Counted from the stretch's first letter, positions 7,142 to 15,945 are shown. The stretch: 24,393 bases of DNA from Leptofilum sp050292445 (GCA_050292445.1 JBNKLQ010000068.1:1-24393); one strand, 5' to 3'. Notes: generated by a model not told the origin, from the sequence alone. Made by a program: numbers and translations.

Positions 7142-8377
7142 ATGCATATCACCCATCTTTCGTTGACCAATTTTCGTAATTACGGCCGTCTTGAACTCTC
7201 TCTTCCCCAAGGGCCAATTTTGTTATATGGCAACAACGCCCAAGGCAAAACCAACCTACTCGAAGCAATTTATTATTTGGCAACCACCCGCTCGCCCCAT
7301 GCTGATAATGATGCCCAGCTGATCAACTGGAACGCTGCCCAATCTGATGAGCCTGTGGTTGTGGGACGCCTCGTGGCTAGCATTGCCACGGCCCAGCAAA
7401 CGCATCAGCTGGAAATGCGTCTAATTCAGGAGCAAAAACCTACCACCGCCCGCAATCGTAACTTTAGCTTTCGCCGCCAGGCATTGCTGGATAGGCGCAA
7501 AGTGCGTTTGATGGATTTATTGGGCGCAATGCGCGTGGTGCTTTTTCTGCCAGAAGATATTCAGCTGCTCACCGGCCCACCTGCAAACCGTCGCCGTTAC
7601 ATGGACATTACCCTGTGCCAGATCGACCCGGTTTACTGCCGCACCTTATCTACTTACAACAAAGTGCTTGAGCAGCGCAACGCTGTTTTGCGGCAAATTG
7701 CGGAAGAGCAAACAGGTCGAGACGTGCTGCCAATTTACACCGAAAAGCTGGTGAGCCTAGGCAGCACCGTGTTTTTGCGACGGGCTAAATTTCTGGCCGA
7801 CCTTAGCCGGGAAACCCAGCGTATTCATTATGAAACGTTAACCGAAGGTCGTGAATCCATTCGCCTGGTCTATTTGCCCCGTCTGCACGTCAAAAGGAGC
7901 AAGATTTCTCCCGGAATTGACCCTAAGCCCACTGAATTAGGCGATTGGTTGGAAACTCATCAAGGACAGTCAGAAATTGTTACAGAACGTTTTGCTAAAC
8001 TGTTACAAGAATCTTTATCAACAGACATTGCGCGTGGTGCCACAACGATCGGTCCGCATCGGGATGATTGGTCTTTTCAGCTAAACGGCCGTTCCCTGGG
8101 CAGTTTTGGCTCTCGCGGGCAGCAACGCACCGCTATCCTTGCATTAAAAATGGGCGAGATCAACTGGATGACAAATCTTACCGGCGAACGACCAATTTTA
8201 CTATTAGATGAAGTAGTGGCAGAATTAGATGAACAGCGCCGAACTGCTCTGCTCAGTTCTATCACCGAAACCACGCAAGCCATTCTGACAGCCACAGACC
8301 CCGGTATGTTTACAGATACGTTTTTGCAGCAAGCGACGCGCATGGAAGTTGAAAACGGCCGTGTTAATGTAATGTAG
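7142..8377 (+). CDS. recF: DNA replication and repair protein RecF
   Basis: The 411-residue protein is an SMC-like ATPase that loads RecA at single-strand gaps with RecO and RecR. Its start (MHITHLSLTNFRNYGRLEL) is characteristic. The Walker A GNNAQGKT is at 30-37, the ABC-type signature GSFGSRGQQR at 320-329, and the Walker B PILLLDEVVAELD at 351-363. The TTIGPHRDDW block at 301-310 also matches. It is slightly longer than the usual 360-380 residues, with the extra length near 60-110. No clear Shine-Dalgarno is seen before the ATG. The dnaA and dnaN neighbours common in other genomes are absent. It is followed 47 bp later by the cyclase gene on the same strand, possibly co-transcribed. Confidence 0.96.
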   Translation: MHITHLSLTNFRNYGRLELSLPQGPILLYGNNAQGKTNLLEAIYYLATTRSPHADNDAQLINWNAAQSDEPVVVGRLVASIATAQQTHQLEMRLIQEQKPTTARNRNFSFRRQALLDRRKVRLMDLLGAMRVVLFLPEDIQLLTGPPANRRRYMDITLCQIDPVYCRTLSTYNKVLEQRNAVLRQIAEEQTGRDVLPIYTEKLVSLGSTVFLRRAKFLADLSRETQRIHYETLTEGRESIRLVYLPRLHVKRSKISPGIDPKPTELGDWLETHQGQSEIVTERFAKLLQESLSTDIARGATTIGPHRDDWSFQLNGRSLGSFGSRGQQRTAILALKMGEINWMTNLTGERPILLLDEVVAELDEQRRTALLSSITETTQAILTATDPGMFTDTFLQQATRMEVENGRVNVM

Positions 8378-8424
8378 CTATCAAGAAACCTGGTGTTATC
8401 TATTCGTATGCACCCATTTAACGA

Positions 8425-10398
8425 GTGAATAGTATTGTGAACCAGACCAACAATAAACCCTCTGTCGTGCTTATTATTGACGACATGCGTGAAAACCGAC
8501 TTTTGCTTTCATCCCAGCTAAGGCTGGATGGGCACAATATCATCGAAGCCAGCGGCGGACAGGATGGTATTGCCATGGCCAAGGAACATGATCCGGACCT
8601 TATCTTGCTGGATGTGATGATGCCTGACCTCAATGGGTTTGAAGTCTGTAAAATCCTCAAAAGCGACTCCCAAACGCATCTCATCCCCATCATTATGATT
8701 ACCGCTTTAAGCAAGGTGGAGTCTCGGATTGAAGGCAAAAAAGCCGGTGCCGATGAGTTCCTCTCGCGCCCCCACATCCGGGAAGAACTGCTAGTACGCG
8801 TCCGTACCCTGATTCAGCTCAAGCGTGCCCGCACCCACCTGGAAGAAGAACGCCATCGCCTCCAACTGCTATACAACATTAGCCGGGCTGTTAGCACCCA
8901 GCTAGACCTGGAATCGATGATGTCCACCATCATCACCCAAACACAAGCGGCCGTAGGCGCTACCAAAGGCAATATCATGCTGTTGAATGAGCATGAGGAG
9001 GTATACCACAAGTTCATCGTCCGAGCTGGCTCCCCCATCGAAATTAGCGACCGGGTCACCAAAGAAGTTATGACACGCGGTCTTGGCGGCTGGCTGGTTA
9101 CTCACAAACGGAGTGAAATTATTCACGACATCGGGCAAGATGCCCGTTGGGTCACTTTGCCCGATGATGAAGGTGAAACCGGTTCTGCCATTGGCGTACC
9201 CCTCATTGGCTCAGATCGCATCGTCGGCATTTTGATATTGAATCATCCTGATGTGGGCTACTTTACTGAAGATCATCGTGAACTGTTAATTGCCCTGGGC
9301 AGCACCGTTTCTACAGCCATTGCCAATGCCCATCTCTTCACCGAAATTAGTGAAGAACGCCGTAAACTAGAAGCCATTCTGGGACAGGCAACTGATGCCA
9401 TTGTCACCACTGACGAAAATTGGAACATCTCCCTGTTTAATCAAGCAGCAGAGCGGTTGTTCGATCTTAAGGCAAACGATGTCGCTGGAAAATACCTTGG
9501 TGACGTGAAGCCCCTAAGCGCCTTGCTAAAACTTTATAGCAATGGGAGCAGCCATGCGAGTGCTCAAGAAATCAACCTAGAAAATGGCAACACGCTATAT
9601 ACCAGTGTTTCTCCAATTCAGGGTGTGGGCTATGCGGCCGTTTTGCAAGACATCACCGAACTCAAGCGCATTGAAGAATTTCGCCTGGATCAAGAACGAC
9701 GCAAAAAACAGGAAATTAAAGAAACCTTTTCCCGCTACATGGGTCCCAGCCTGGTTGATTACGTGCTGTCTCATGAACCGGGGTTGATGGCTCGTCGGGA
9801 ACGGCGGCATGCAGTCGTGATGTTTGCCGATTTACGCAGCTCTACTCGCTTTATTCGGCTGGTGGAACCCAATGACGTGATTGCCCGCCTGAATCGTTTC
9901 TTTACCCAGATGACTGAAGTGGTTTACAAATCTGAGGGCACTATCTTTGAATTAACAGGGGATGAAATTTTGATCGCCTTTAATGCCCCGTTTGATCAGG
10001 TAGATGCTTCTAGTCGGGCACTGGAAACGGCCGTTGCCATGCACCAACGGTTTAATGCCCTGCGTGTCGAACTGTTTGAGGGGCTCACCTCTAGCTTTGG
10101 TATGGGAATTGGGATTGATCAGGGAAATGTGATTGTCGGCAATGTAGGTGCCGAAACCCGGATGACTTTCCGCATGGTGGGCGATGCCGTCAATACCGCC
10201 CACCGCTTAGTAGATATTGCCGCCGACGGCCAGATTGTCATTTCAGAAAGTGTCTATCAAAATCTGGAGATAGAATCAAACGAACTCTTGCAGATTAATC
10301 CTTTAGAGCCAATGGGCGCGGTGGAAATTCGAGGGAAAGACGAGCCAGAACGGCTCTATCGGGTAGAAATTCCGCGTGAACAGATGCGCCATGAATAG
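8425..10398 (+). CDS. REC-GAF-PAS class III nucleotide cyclase
   Basis: The product has 657 residues, starting at GTG 8425 (a second GTG at 8437 is possible, and neither has a clear ribosome-binding site). A receiver domain (12-130) has the acidic pair Asp19/Asp20, phospho-acceptor Asp63 and Thr93, but the usual switch Lys is Arg115 (EFLSRPH). A coiled segment leads to a GAF domain (about 145-305), then a PAS domain (about 310-415). A class III cyclase domain (460-640) has metal Asp469 (FADLRSSTRF), Asp513 (ELTGDEILIAF), and Asn590 and Arg594 in VNTAHRL. The substrate-selecting position usually held by Lys is Glu509, as in guanylyl cyclases, and its partner position is Arg583. It should be a soluble signalling protein making cAMP or cGMP under phosphorelay and ligand control. 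The nucleotide made cannot be decided from sequence. Confidence 0.9.
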   Translation: MNSIVNQTNNKPSVVLIIDDMRENRLLLSSQLRLDGHNIIEASGGQDGIAMAKEHDPDLILLDVMMPDLNGFEVCKILKSDSQTHLIPIIMITALSKVESRIEGKKAGADEFLSRPHIREELLVRVRTLIQLKRARTHLEEERHRLQLLYNISRAVSTQLDLESMMSTIITQTQAAVGATKGNIMLLNEHEEVYHKFIVRAGSPIEISDRVTKEVMTRGLGGWLVTHKRSEIIHDIGQDARWVTLPDDEGETGSAIGVPLIGSDRIVGILILNHPDVGYFTEDHRELLIALGSTVSTAIANAHLFTEISEERRKLEAILGQATDAIVTTDENWNISLFNQAAERLFDLKANDVAGKYLGDVKPLSALLKLYSNGSSHASAQEINLENGNTLYTSVSPIQGVGYAAVLQDITELKRIEEFRLDQERRKKQEIKETFSRYMGPSLVDYVLSHEPGLMARRERRHAVVMFADLRSSTRFIRLVEPNDVIARLNRFFTQMTEVVYKSEGTIFELTGDEILIAFNAPFDQVDASSRALETAVAMHQRFNALRVELFEGLTSSFGMGIGIDQGNVIVGNVGAETRMTFRMVGDAVNTAHRLVDIAADGQIVISESVYQNLEIESNELLQINPLEPMGAVEIRGKDEPERLYRVEIPREQMRHE

Positions 10399-10431
10399 TG
10401 TTGAAGCAATATTTGTTTGGCGAAACAGTTA

Positions 10432-11157
10432 TTACAACGGCCGTTTACTTGGCACCCCCACCCGACGCGGATATTTAGCCGGGGTATCAGCCACTTTCTC
10501 CACCATCACTAAATAATGTACCTGCTCTCTATCTGGCAATCTGACATCTCCTAACTCAGGCGTTGAACCACCCAATAGCTTGATTGCATCAACTGCATTT
10601 TCAATCTCTTCGTGAACCCCATCCCCTTTTTGCGCCAGCATTTTGCCCCCGACCCGGCACAATGGCAGTAAATATTCCACCAGCACCCGCAGTTCTGCTA
10701 CTGCCCGCGCCACGGCCCAATCGTACTGCTGCCGGTGCTGTGGCGACTGACCAAGCAGCTCAGCCCGTTCGGTCAGCACAGTCACATTGTCCAATGCCAA
10801 TGTATCTATCACTGCCTGCAAAAATTGTCCTTTTTTAGCCACACTTTCAACTAGGATGAGCTTGAGCTTTGGGAACAGTATTTTGAGAGGTAAACCAGGA
10901 AAACCAGCGCCTGTGCCCACATCTATCAGGGAACGGCCGTTTAAATCTCCCGTCATTCTGGCACAGCTTAACGCATCCAGAAAATGGCGCACACGAATGT
11001 CTGCTGGTTGGCGAACGGCCGTTAAATTTATACGCTCGTTCCATTCCAGCAGCAGCCCTTGGTATTGGGCAAATTGGGCCAGCTGGTGCGCGGTTAATGT
11101 GACACCTAGCAACTCAGCCAATTGGCTAAACTCAGTCCATTCTGGTGAAAGCCTCAT
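10432..11157 (-). CDS. rsmG: 16S rRNA (guanine-527-N7)-methyltransferase
   Basis: This 241-residue SAM-dependent methyltransferase modifies G527 of 16S rRNA. The N-terminal LLEWNERINLTAVR, the SAM-binding LIDVGTGAGFPGLPLKI (77-93), ARAVAEL (150-156) and the C-terminal KYPRRVGVPSKRPL (228-241) are all family hallmarks. Its ATG at 11155-11157 overlaps the TGA of the upstream binding-protein gene (11154-11156) in an ATGA junction, so translation is probably coupled. The AACGGCCGTT palindrome covers its last codons. Length and motifs are normal. It is convergent with the cyclase gene, with 33 bp between stops. Confidence 0.96.
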   Translation of the reverse strand: MRLSPEWTEFSQLAELLGVTLTAHQLAQFAQYQGLLLEWNERINLTAVRQPADIRVRHFLDALSCARMTGDLNGRSLIDVGTGAGFPGLPLKILFPKLKLILVESVAKKGQFLQAVIDTLALDNVTVLTERAELLGQSPQHRQQYDWAVARAVAELRVLVEYLLPLCRVGGKMLAQKGDGVHEEIENAVDAIKLLGGSTPELGDVRLPDREQVHYLVMVEKVADTPAKYPRRVGVPSKRPL

Positions 11158-13025
11158 TGTGAGCGACTGCGCTCCAGCTCTTTACGATCCACGATAATTT
11201 CATAGCTATCATATTGTTCACCGCCAAATCGCGCGGGAGGAAACGTGAGCCAATTTTGCACTAAGATCGTGTCGCCCCGCACGTACAGCGGTACCAAAGG
11301 CGCAATCCCCTCGTCGCCAAACAGCATATTTTCAATTTGGCGATACAATTTCTCCCGCTCGGCCACATCGACCGTTGTCGCCGCTTGCTGAATTAAAGTA
11401 TCCACTTCGCCACACGGCCGTATTTCCCGATTCTCACTCTCCTCGCAATGAATAAGATCGCCCATCCAATTATGCGCGTCTGGATAGTAAGACGCCCAGG
11501 CCAATTCCCAGATGTCCGGTCGCTCCGCGCCTGCATCAGCACGCGTACTGGCCAAAAGTGTACCAAATTGCACCTGCTCAATCTGGAATTGCTTTTCAAC
11601 ACAGCCCAACTCCTTCACCCACATTTGTATCATTAGCTCCGCCTGCAACAATGAAAGATCCGAAGAAGAAACCATAAATCGAATATCTGGCATGAGACGG
11701 CAACTGCCAAAACCGCTCTCTGCCATTTGTATGCGGGCAAAATCAGGACTGTAGCCTAAGCCAACCTGATCGACGGGCAACGCACCAAACACACCTGGGG
11801 GAATGAGATGGCGCATCGGAACAGCATCCCCACCATACACTTCTTCTACCAGGGCTTCCCGATCAATAGCGGCGCTAAATGCCCGGCGCACCGTTGGTTC
11901 TCTAAAAACGCCACTCTGGAAGTTAAAGTTCAAGTAAAGCAACGTTTGCTGGTTGACCACCTGCACCTGCTGCAAAGTTGAATTGGATGAGTTGGTTAAA
12001 TCAGCATTTGTGGCATCAATCACGTCCAAGGATTTTGCTTCCCATAAACCCAAAGCAATCTTGTCAGTGTCCACATAGTTGATTTTGACAATTTCGGTGT
12101 TGCCCTGGAAAGGAATGGGCCATAAGGTGTTGCGCTGCAGAGTGGAGAAGTTAGCATTGAGCGGCATAAAAGGGCCATTGGTTAATAAGGGAGCACCATC
12201 TTGAACGGCCGTTTGCCAATCCTCACTATCAATTTCCTCCTCACCCTCCTCAATTTCAAACAGCTCACGGGGCAATGGCCGCATAAACCAAAGGCTGGTG
12301 ATCGTTAAAAAGTGAGCCGCTGGGCGATTTAGATCAATTTGCAACGTTGTGTCATTTAACGCTTGAACGCCAATATTTGCCAGGTCGGCCGGCGTGGCAT
12401 TGGCTTGCTGATGGGCCTGCTCGCATCCATCAATTAAAAAGAGCACAAAGGCATCTGGCGTATCCGTGTCCCGGGCACAGGCACGTTGAATGGCAAACAC
12501 CATATCGCCAGCCACAACTGGCCTCACTGGCTCAGAAATGACATAGCCATCAATGGTTTGTTCGCTGGGGCGCACCCAAAAAATGTCGTCACGCAAATGA
12601 AAGGTCCAGGTACGGCCGTTGCCAGACACCTCCCATTCCTGTGCCAACGCCGGTTCCACCTGATTTGTGGCATGATTGTAGCGAGTCAAGCCCACAAACA
12701 GATTTTCGATGAGATCGATACCATCGGGATCATTGGTAGTTTGTGGATCAATATTGGGCACCGATTCCCGCACAAAGCTCAGGTCCAATATTACCGGGGA
12801 ATTATCGTCTGCCGGTGTGGGGACAATAGTAGGGGTTGGCGTTGGCTCCAAAATACGCGTCACCACCAACTCCTCACCGGCAATGGTAAAAACCTCTGTC
12901 ACCACAATCGGTGGTACTTGTTGACTATCCTGACATGCCGAAAACAGAATAATTCCGCTTATAATGGACGCTGCGACGCTTAACAGGAAAGTTGTGTTGT
13001 ACTTGTTACGTTTTTTTTCTATCAC
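11154..13025 (-). CDS. ABC-type peptide/solute-binding lipoprotein (SBP family 5)
   Basis: The 623-residue product has a GTG start at 13023-13025 and no strong ribosome-binding site. It begins with a basic N-terminus, a hydrophobic stretch (12-30) and a lipobox-like LFSAC with Cys31. A Thr/Pro linker (60-71) leads to a family 5 solute-binding domain (about 75-610). Visible landmarks are ALAQEWEVSGNGRTWTFHLR near 126-145, the VRRAFSAAIDREALVEEVYGG segment, and C-terminal RQIENMLFGDEGIAPLVPLY. It should bind oligopeptides or similar ligands outside the membrane for import. No permease or ATPase gene is next to it, so its partners are elsewhere or it serves as a sensor. It overlaps rsmG by 4 nt. 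Confidence 0.9.
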   Translation of the reverse strand: MIEKKRNKYNTTFLLSVAASIISGIILFSACQDSQQVPPIVVTEVFTIAGEELVVTRILEPTPTPTIVPTPADDNSPVILDLSFVRESVPNIDPQTTNDPDGIDLIENLFVGLTRYNHATNQVEPALAQEWEVSGNGRTWTFHLRDDIFWVRPSEQTIDGYVISEPVRPVVAGDMVFAIQRACARDTDTPDAFVLFLIDGCEQAHQQANATPADLANIGVQALNDTTLQIDLNRPAAHFLTITSLWFMRPLPRELFEIEEGEEEIDSEDWQTAVQDGAPLLTNGPFMPLNANFSTLQRNTLWPIPFQGNTEIVKINYVDTDKIALGLWEAKSLDVIDATNADLTNSSNSTLQQVQVVNQQTLLYLNFNFQSGVFREPTVRRAFSAAIDREALVEEVYGGDAVPMRHLIPPGVFGALPVDQVGLGYSPDFARIQMAESGFGSCRLMPDIRFMVSSSDLSLLQAELMIQMWVKELGCVEKQFQIEQVQFGTLLASTRADAGAERPDIWELAWASYYPDAHNWMGDLIHCEESENREIRPCGEVDTLIQQAATTVDVAEREKLYRQIENMLFGDEGIAPLVPLYVRGDTILVQNWLTFPPARFGGEQYDSYEIIVDRKELERSRSQ

Positions 13026-13071
13026 GGCGTCATGCTATCCCATGCAAAACAGGGTGACAAGTTTTTTAATC

Positions 13072-13090
13072 ACCTGTTGAGTAAACAGGT
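13072..13090. promoter_or_regulatory. Perfect inverted repeat in divergent promoter region (possible operator)
   Basis: ACCTGTT (13072-13078) and AACAGGT (13084-13090) form a perfect 7-bp inverted repeat around a 5-nt centre. It lies between the divergent binding-protein and REC-GAF-PAS genes, about 50 bp from one start and 115 bp from the other. The size suits a dimeric regulator site. No regulator is identified. Confidence 0.4.
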
Positions 13091-13138
13091 TACATCTTTT
13101 TTAGACGGCACCATCCAAAATAAGGGAAATTTCTGTGG

Positions 13139-13167
13139 TTGCATGCTTATAGAGCGAGTAGTAATAT
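13139..13167 (+). promoter_or_regulatory. Possible sigma-70-type promoter for the REC-GAF-PAS gene
   Basis: TTGCAT (13139-13144) is followed after exactly 17 bp by TAATAT (13162-13167), about 37 bp before the ATG. Both hexamers are only moderate matches to TTGACA/TATAAT, so this is a weak prediction. Confidence 0.3.
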
Positions 13168-13204
13168 AGTGAAGCTAACACCTCCCAGCTAAGGATAGGA
13201 ATAT

Positions 13205-14440
13205 ATGTACGAACGCGTACTGATCATTGATGATTCACAAGAAATTCGCGACTTCCTATGCGAATATATTTTACAACCAAAAGGCTTTGAAGTTTTGCAA
13301 GCTTCTAACGGTTTAATGGGCCTGGAAATGGCAATAGCCAAAGAGCCTGACCTGATGATTGTGGATCAGCAAATGCCTCGCCTGACCGGGCTGGAAGTAT
13401 TAGAAAAGCTGCGGGAGCGCGGCATTGAAATCCCGGCTATTTTGGCCACGGCACACGGCTCGGAAGAAACGGCCGTTGCAGCTTTTCGCCTTGGCATTCG
13501 CGATTATGTGATCAAACCTTTTGACGCTGACGAAATTAGTGACTCCGTAGACCGTGCCCTGCGCGAAAGCCGTCTACAACGAGAACGCGACCAATTAGTG
13601 CAGCAGCTGATGGAAAGCAATTCCCAACTGCAACGTCGTGCCCAGGAACTTAATGTGCTGTATGGCGTTGGCAAATCGGTTGCTTCGTCTTTGGATTTGG
13701 AAGAGGTGCTACATCGCGTGGTGGAAGCGGCCGTTTACGTCGTCGGTGCGGAAGAAGGCTCTTTAATGTTGCTAGATGAAGAGCAGGGAGAGCTTTACAT
13801 TCGGGCCTCAAAAAATCTTGACTCCAAAGCCCAATCCATGCGTAAGCGCGTCAACGACAGTTTGGCTGGGAAAGTGTTACAAACCAAGCGGGCTATTGCC
13901 ATCGGCAATGATTCCCAATGGAAACGTACCCACACTGCCTTGCTGGTAAAGTCGCTCATTTACGTACCGCTCATCCTGCAAAACAAACCGATTGGTGTCT
14001 TGGGTGTCACTAACCGTCTCAAAGAAACTTCTTTCGACAGCAACGACACGCGTGCGCTTTCTGCACTCGGCGGGTACGCCACCATCGCCATTAACAACGC
14101 CAACATTTACACAGACATCGAGCAACAGCGCGTTACGCTTTCAGTTGTAGTTGATCAGATTGATGATCCCGTTTTGGTTGTTGACCACGAGGACAAGTTA
14201 TTGCTGCTGAATCAGGCAGCACGCGATGTTTTTGAACTGCCAGACGCCAAAGTTGTCGGGCATCCCATCAACAAATTGTTGAAGAACCAGGAAGCCATTG
14301 ATTTTATCCTGCAAGATACCGATGAAATGCAGGCAACTATGGAAATTCAAGGGGCCGACGGCCGTTCCTATCAGGCACGCATGACGTTTATCGAAGGCGG
14401 TAGTCGTTCAATCTTGATGGTGGAAAAGGAAAACGAATAA
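13205..14440 (+). CDS. Response regulator REC-GAF-PAS without output domain
   Basis: The 411-residue protein starts at an ATG preceded by AAGGATAGGA. The receiver domain (1-122) is complete: Asp9/Asp10, phospho-acceptor Asp54 (MIVDQQMP), Thr82 and Lys104 (YVIKPF). A coiled helix (about 122-148) joins a GAF domain (about 150-305), and a PAS domain (about 308-405) ends the protein. There is no kinase, cyclase, GGDEF or DNA-binding output. The order REC-helix-GAF-PAS matches the first 415 residues of the cyclase protein at 8425-10398, suggesting common ancestry with the output gained or lost. It may act by protein-protein contact in a phosphorelay, possibly with the histidine kinase at 18993. 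It is convergent with the 74-residue gene, with only 2 bp between stops. Confidence 0.9.
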   Translation: MYERVLIIDDSQEIRDFLCEYILQPKGFEVLQASNGLMGLEMAIAKEPDLMIVDQQMPRLTGLEVLEKLRERGIEIPAILATAHGSEETAVAAFRLGIRDYVIKPFDADEISDSVDRALRESRLQRERDQLVQQLMESNSQLQRRAQELNVLYGVGKSVASSLDLEEVLHRVVEAAVYVVGAEEGSLMLLDEEQGELYIRASKNLDSKAQSMRKRVNDSLAGKVLQTKRAIAIGNDSQWKRTHTALLVKSLIYVPLILQNKPIGVLGVTNRLKETSFDSNDTRALSALGGYATIAINNANIYTDIEQQRVTLSVVVDQIDDPVLVVDHEDKLLLLNQAARDVFELPDAKVVGHPINKLLKNQEAIDFILQDTDEMQATMEIQGADGRSYQARMTFIEGGSRSILMVEKENE

Positions 14441-14442
14441 AA

Positions 14443-14667
14443 TTAGGCAGGCTTCATCCCCAGCCAAAAGTGGTGCGGCAAAATATTTCCAATCGGCTGC
14501 ACGCTTACTTTCCCCACTTGTTTTTCTTCTGTAAGCATCCCCTTATTGACTAAGCACATTTCAGGCATACGGCCGTATTTCTCGCGATAATACTCCACAG
14601 CCCGGTTTACCTTCTCATCCAGACTCCGCTTGCGATCATCATCCAGCCACAGCATGCCCACATTCAT
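14443..14667 (-). CDS. Small protein of unknown function (74 residues)
   Basis: I do not recognise this family. The protein is soluble-looking, with a basic helical stretch (about 14-33, RSLDEKVNRAVEYYREKYGR) followed by MPEMCLVNKGML and a C-terminal IGNILPHHFWLGMKP. It has no membrane segment and a single cysteine (38). It is probably real: the ATG starts one base after the stop of the FtsK-like ATPase gene, and a strong GAGGAGG site lies inside that gene's end, implying co-expression at high rate. The stop is 2 bp from the convergent REC-GAF-PAS stop. It may be a partner or regulator of the ATPase; that is inference from position only. Confidence 0.75.
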   Translation of the reverse strand: MNVGMLWLDDDRKRSLDEKVNRAVEYYREKYGRMPEMCLVNKGMLTEEKQVGKVSVQPIGNILPHHFWLGMKPA

Positions 14668-14668
14668 C

Positions 14669-15901
14669 TTATTCCTCCTCTAAAACATCATCAAACAAAT
14701 CAGTATCGTCATCATCTTCATCTAGATTCGCTTCTTGTTTTAAGAAATCATCATCCCGCTGCCAAAGCATCTGCGGCTCCTCTGCTGCTGGTGATCCCAG
14801 CGATTCCAACGGCTGCGCCAACAAGGGGCGAGGGCGATTGCGGTGAATGGTTTCTAAGGTCAGGTGCAAATCATAGTTGCCAATAAATGCAGCCTGAAAA
14901 TGAACCTGACTGCCATCGGCCACTGCCAGAAAGTCGCCTTCACCTAACAGATAATCGGCTTCAGCGCCAACAACGGCCGTTGCCGCCAAAGATTCCGCTT
15001 CATCACGCACCTGCCCCACCAGCCGCAACGGTAAATTGGCCCGCATAACGCTGCTTAGCCAATCTGCTGAAGGTGTGCCGGTGCTCAAAACCAAATGAAT
15101 CCCCGCGTCCGCACCCCGCTGCAACAGGGCTGCTAATGCAGCCTGCACCTCCTCGGTACCTGAGCTTAACAACGCTTCAACATTATCAATTAAAGCAACA
15201 ATGGTTGGGCAAATCGTCTCGTACTTGAGACGATGGTTCATTTCATCCACCAATATCTGCAAAGTCTGCCTGGCTTCTTCCTGTTCAACAATGACCTGAC
15301 TGAGCAGGTGAGGCAAAAACATCAGCGGCGCTAACTGGCGATTGGGTTTCCCTACGCGATCTGGATCGATTACCAGGAGTTGCAATTTAGATTGCCGATT
15401 AGTCATGGCCAGCGAAACGGCCAGGGTGCGCAAAAGTGATGTTTTGCCAGACCCTTCATTTCCAGCAACCAATACGTGGCTGATTTCTGGATCCGCAAAA
15501 GGGAGTAGCAGCGGGGCGCCTTCTTCATCCATGCCGAGAACGGCCGTACTCTCTGGCAGCTCAGGCAGCAAAGGCAACAAATCTAGCAAAGCTACCGGTG
15601 GCTCATGGGGTCGCACAATATCCAGCCGCCATTGCCCCTGCTCATCCTTCACCAGATTCACGTCCGCCACGCCCAACACTGAGAGCAAATCTCGTTTTAA
15701 ACCGCGCAACCGGTGCAAGCCAGACTCCAGATGAGATTGCAGATCAAAGCGGATTGACTTCGTTTCTACCTGCCCTCCGGCAACCCGCGCCGATACTTGA
15801 TGTGTTGAAAAAACGCGCTCAATCTGTCTGGATTGCAGTTCCAGCTGATTGCGCAGCCGCTCTTCCTTATTCATCCTTTGCCATGTTTCTTTTTCACTCA
15901 T
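14669..15901 (-). CDS. Soluble FtsK/SpoIIIE-motor-like ATPase
   Basis: The product has 410 residues from the ATG at 15899-15901 (MSEKETW); an in-frame ATG 27 nt upstream is possible, and neither has a strong ribosome-binding site. Residues about 25-125 resemble the FtsK alpha subdomain (QIERVF...VSARVAGG). The beta RecA-like domain follows with HVLVAGNEGSGKTSLLRTL and Walker A at 147-154. The Walker B reads IVALIDNVEALL (234-245), with Asn240 where FtsK has the catalytic Glu. GIHLVLSTGTPS is the usual GIHL(V/I)LATQRPS element, changed. There are no membrane segments and no gamma winged-helix DNA-reading domain. Instead the C-terminus is an acidic tail (LDEDDDDTDLFDDVLEEE). It may move or clamp DNA or protein, but ATP hydrolysis could be impaired. 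It lies downstream of lexA behind a terminator. Confidence 0.82.
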   Translation of the reverse strand: MSEKETWQRMNKEERLRNQLELQSRQIERVFSTHQVSARVAGGQVETKSIRFDLQSHLESGLHRLRGLKRDLLSVLGVADVNLVKDEQGQWRLDIVRPHEPPVALLDLLPLLPELPESTAVLGMDEEGAPLLLPFADPEISHVLVAGNEGSGKTSLLRTLAVSLAMTNRQSKLQLLVIDPDRVGKPNRQLAPLMFLPHLLSQVIVEQEEARQTLQILVDEMNHRLKYETICPTIVALIDNVEALLSSGTEEVQAALAALLQRGADAGIHLVLSTGTPSADWLSSVMRANLPLRLVGQVRDEAESLAATAVVGAEADYLLGEGDFLAVADGSQVHFQAAFIGNYDLHLTLETIHRNRPRPLLAQPLESLGSPAAEEPQMLWQRDDDFLKQEANLDEDDDDTDLFDDVLEEE

Positions 15902-15945
15902 AACTTGATCCCAAGAGTATAAGCACATCTGTTCTAATAACTGGT

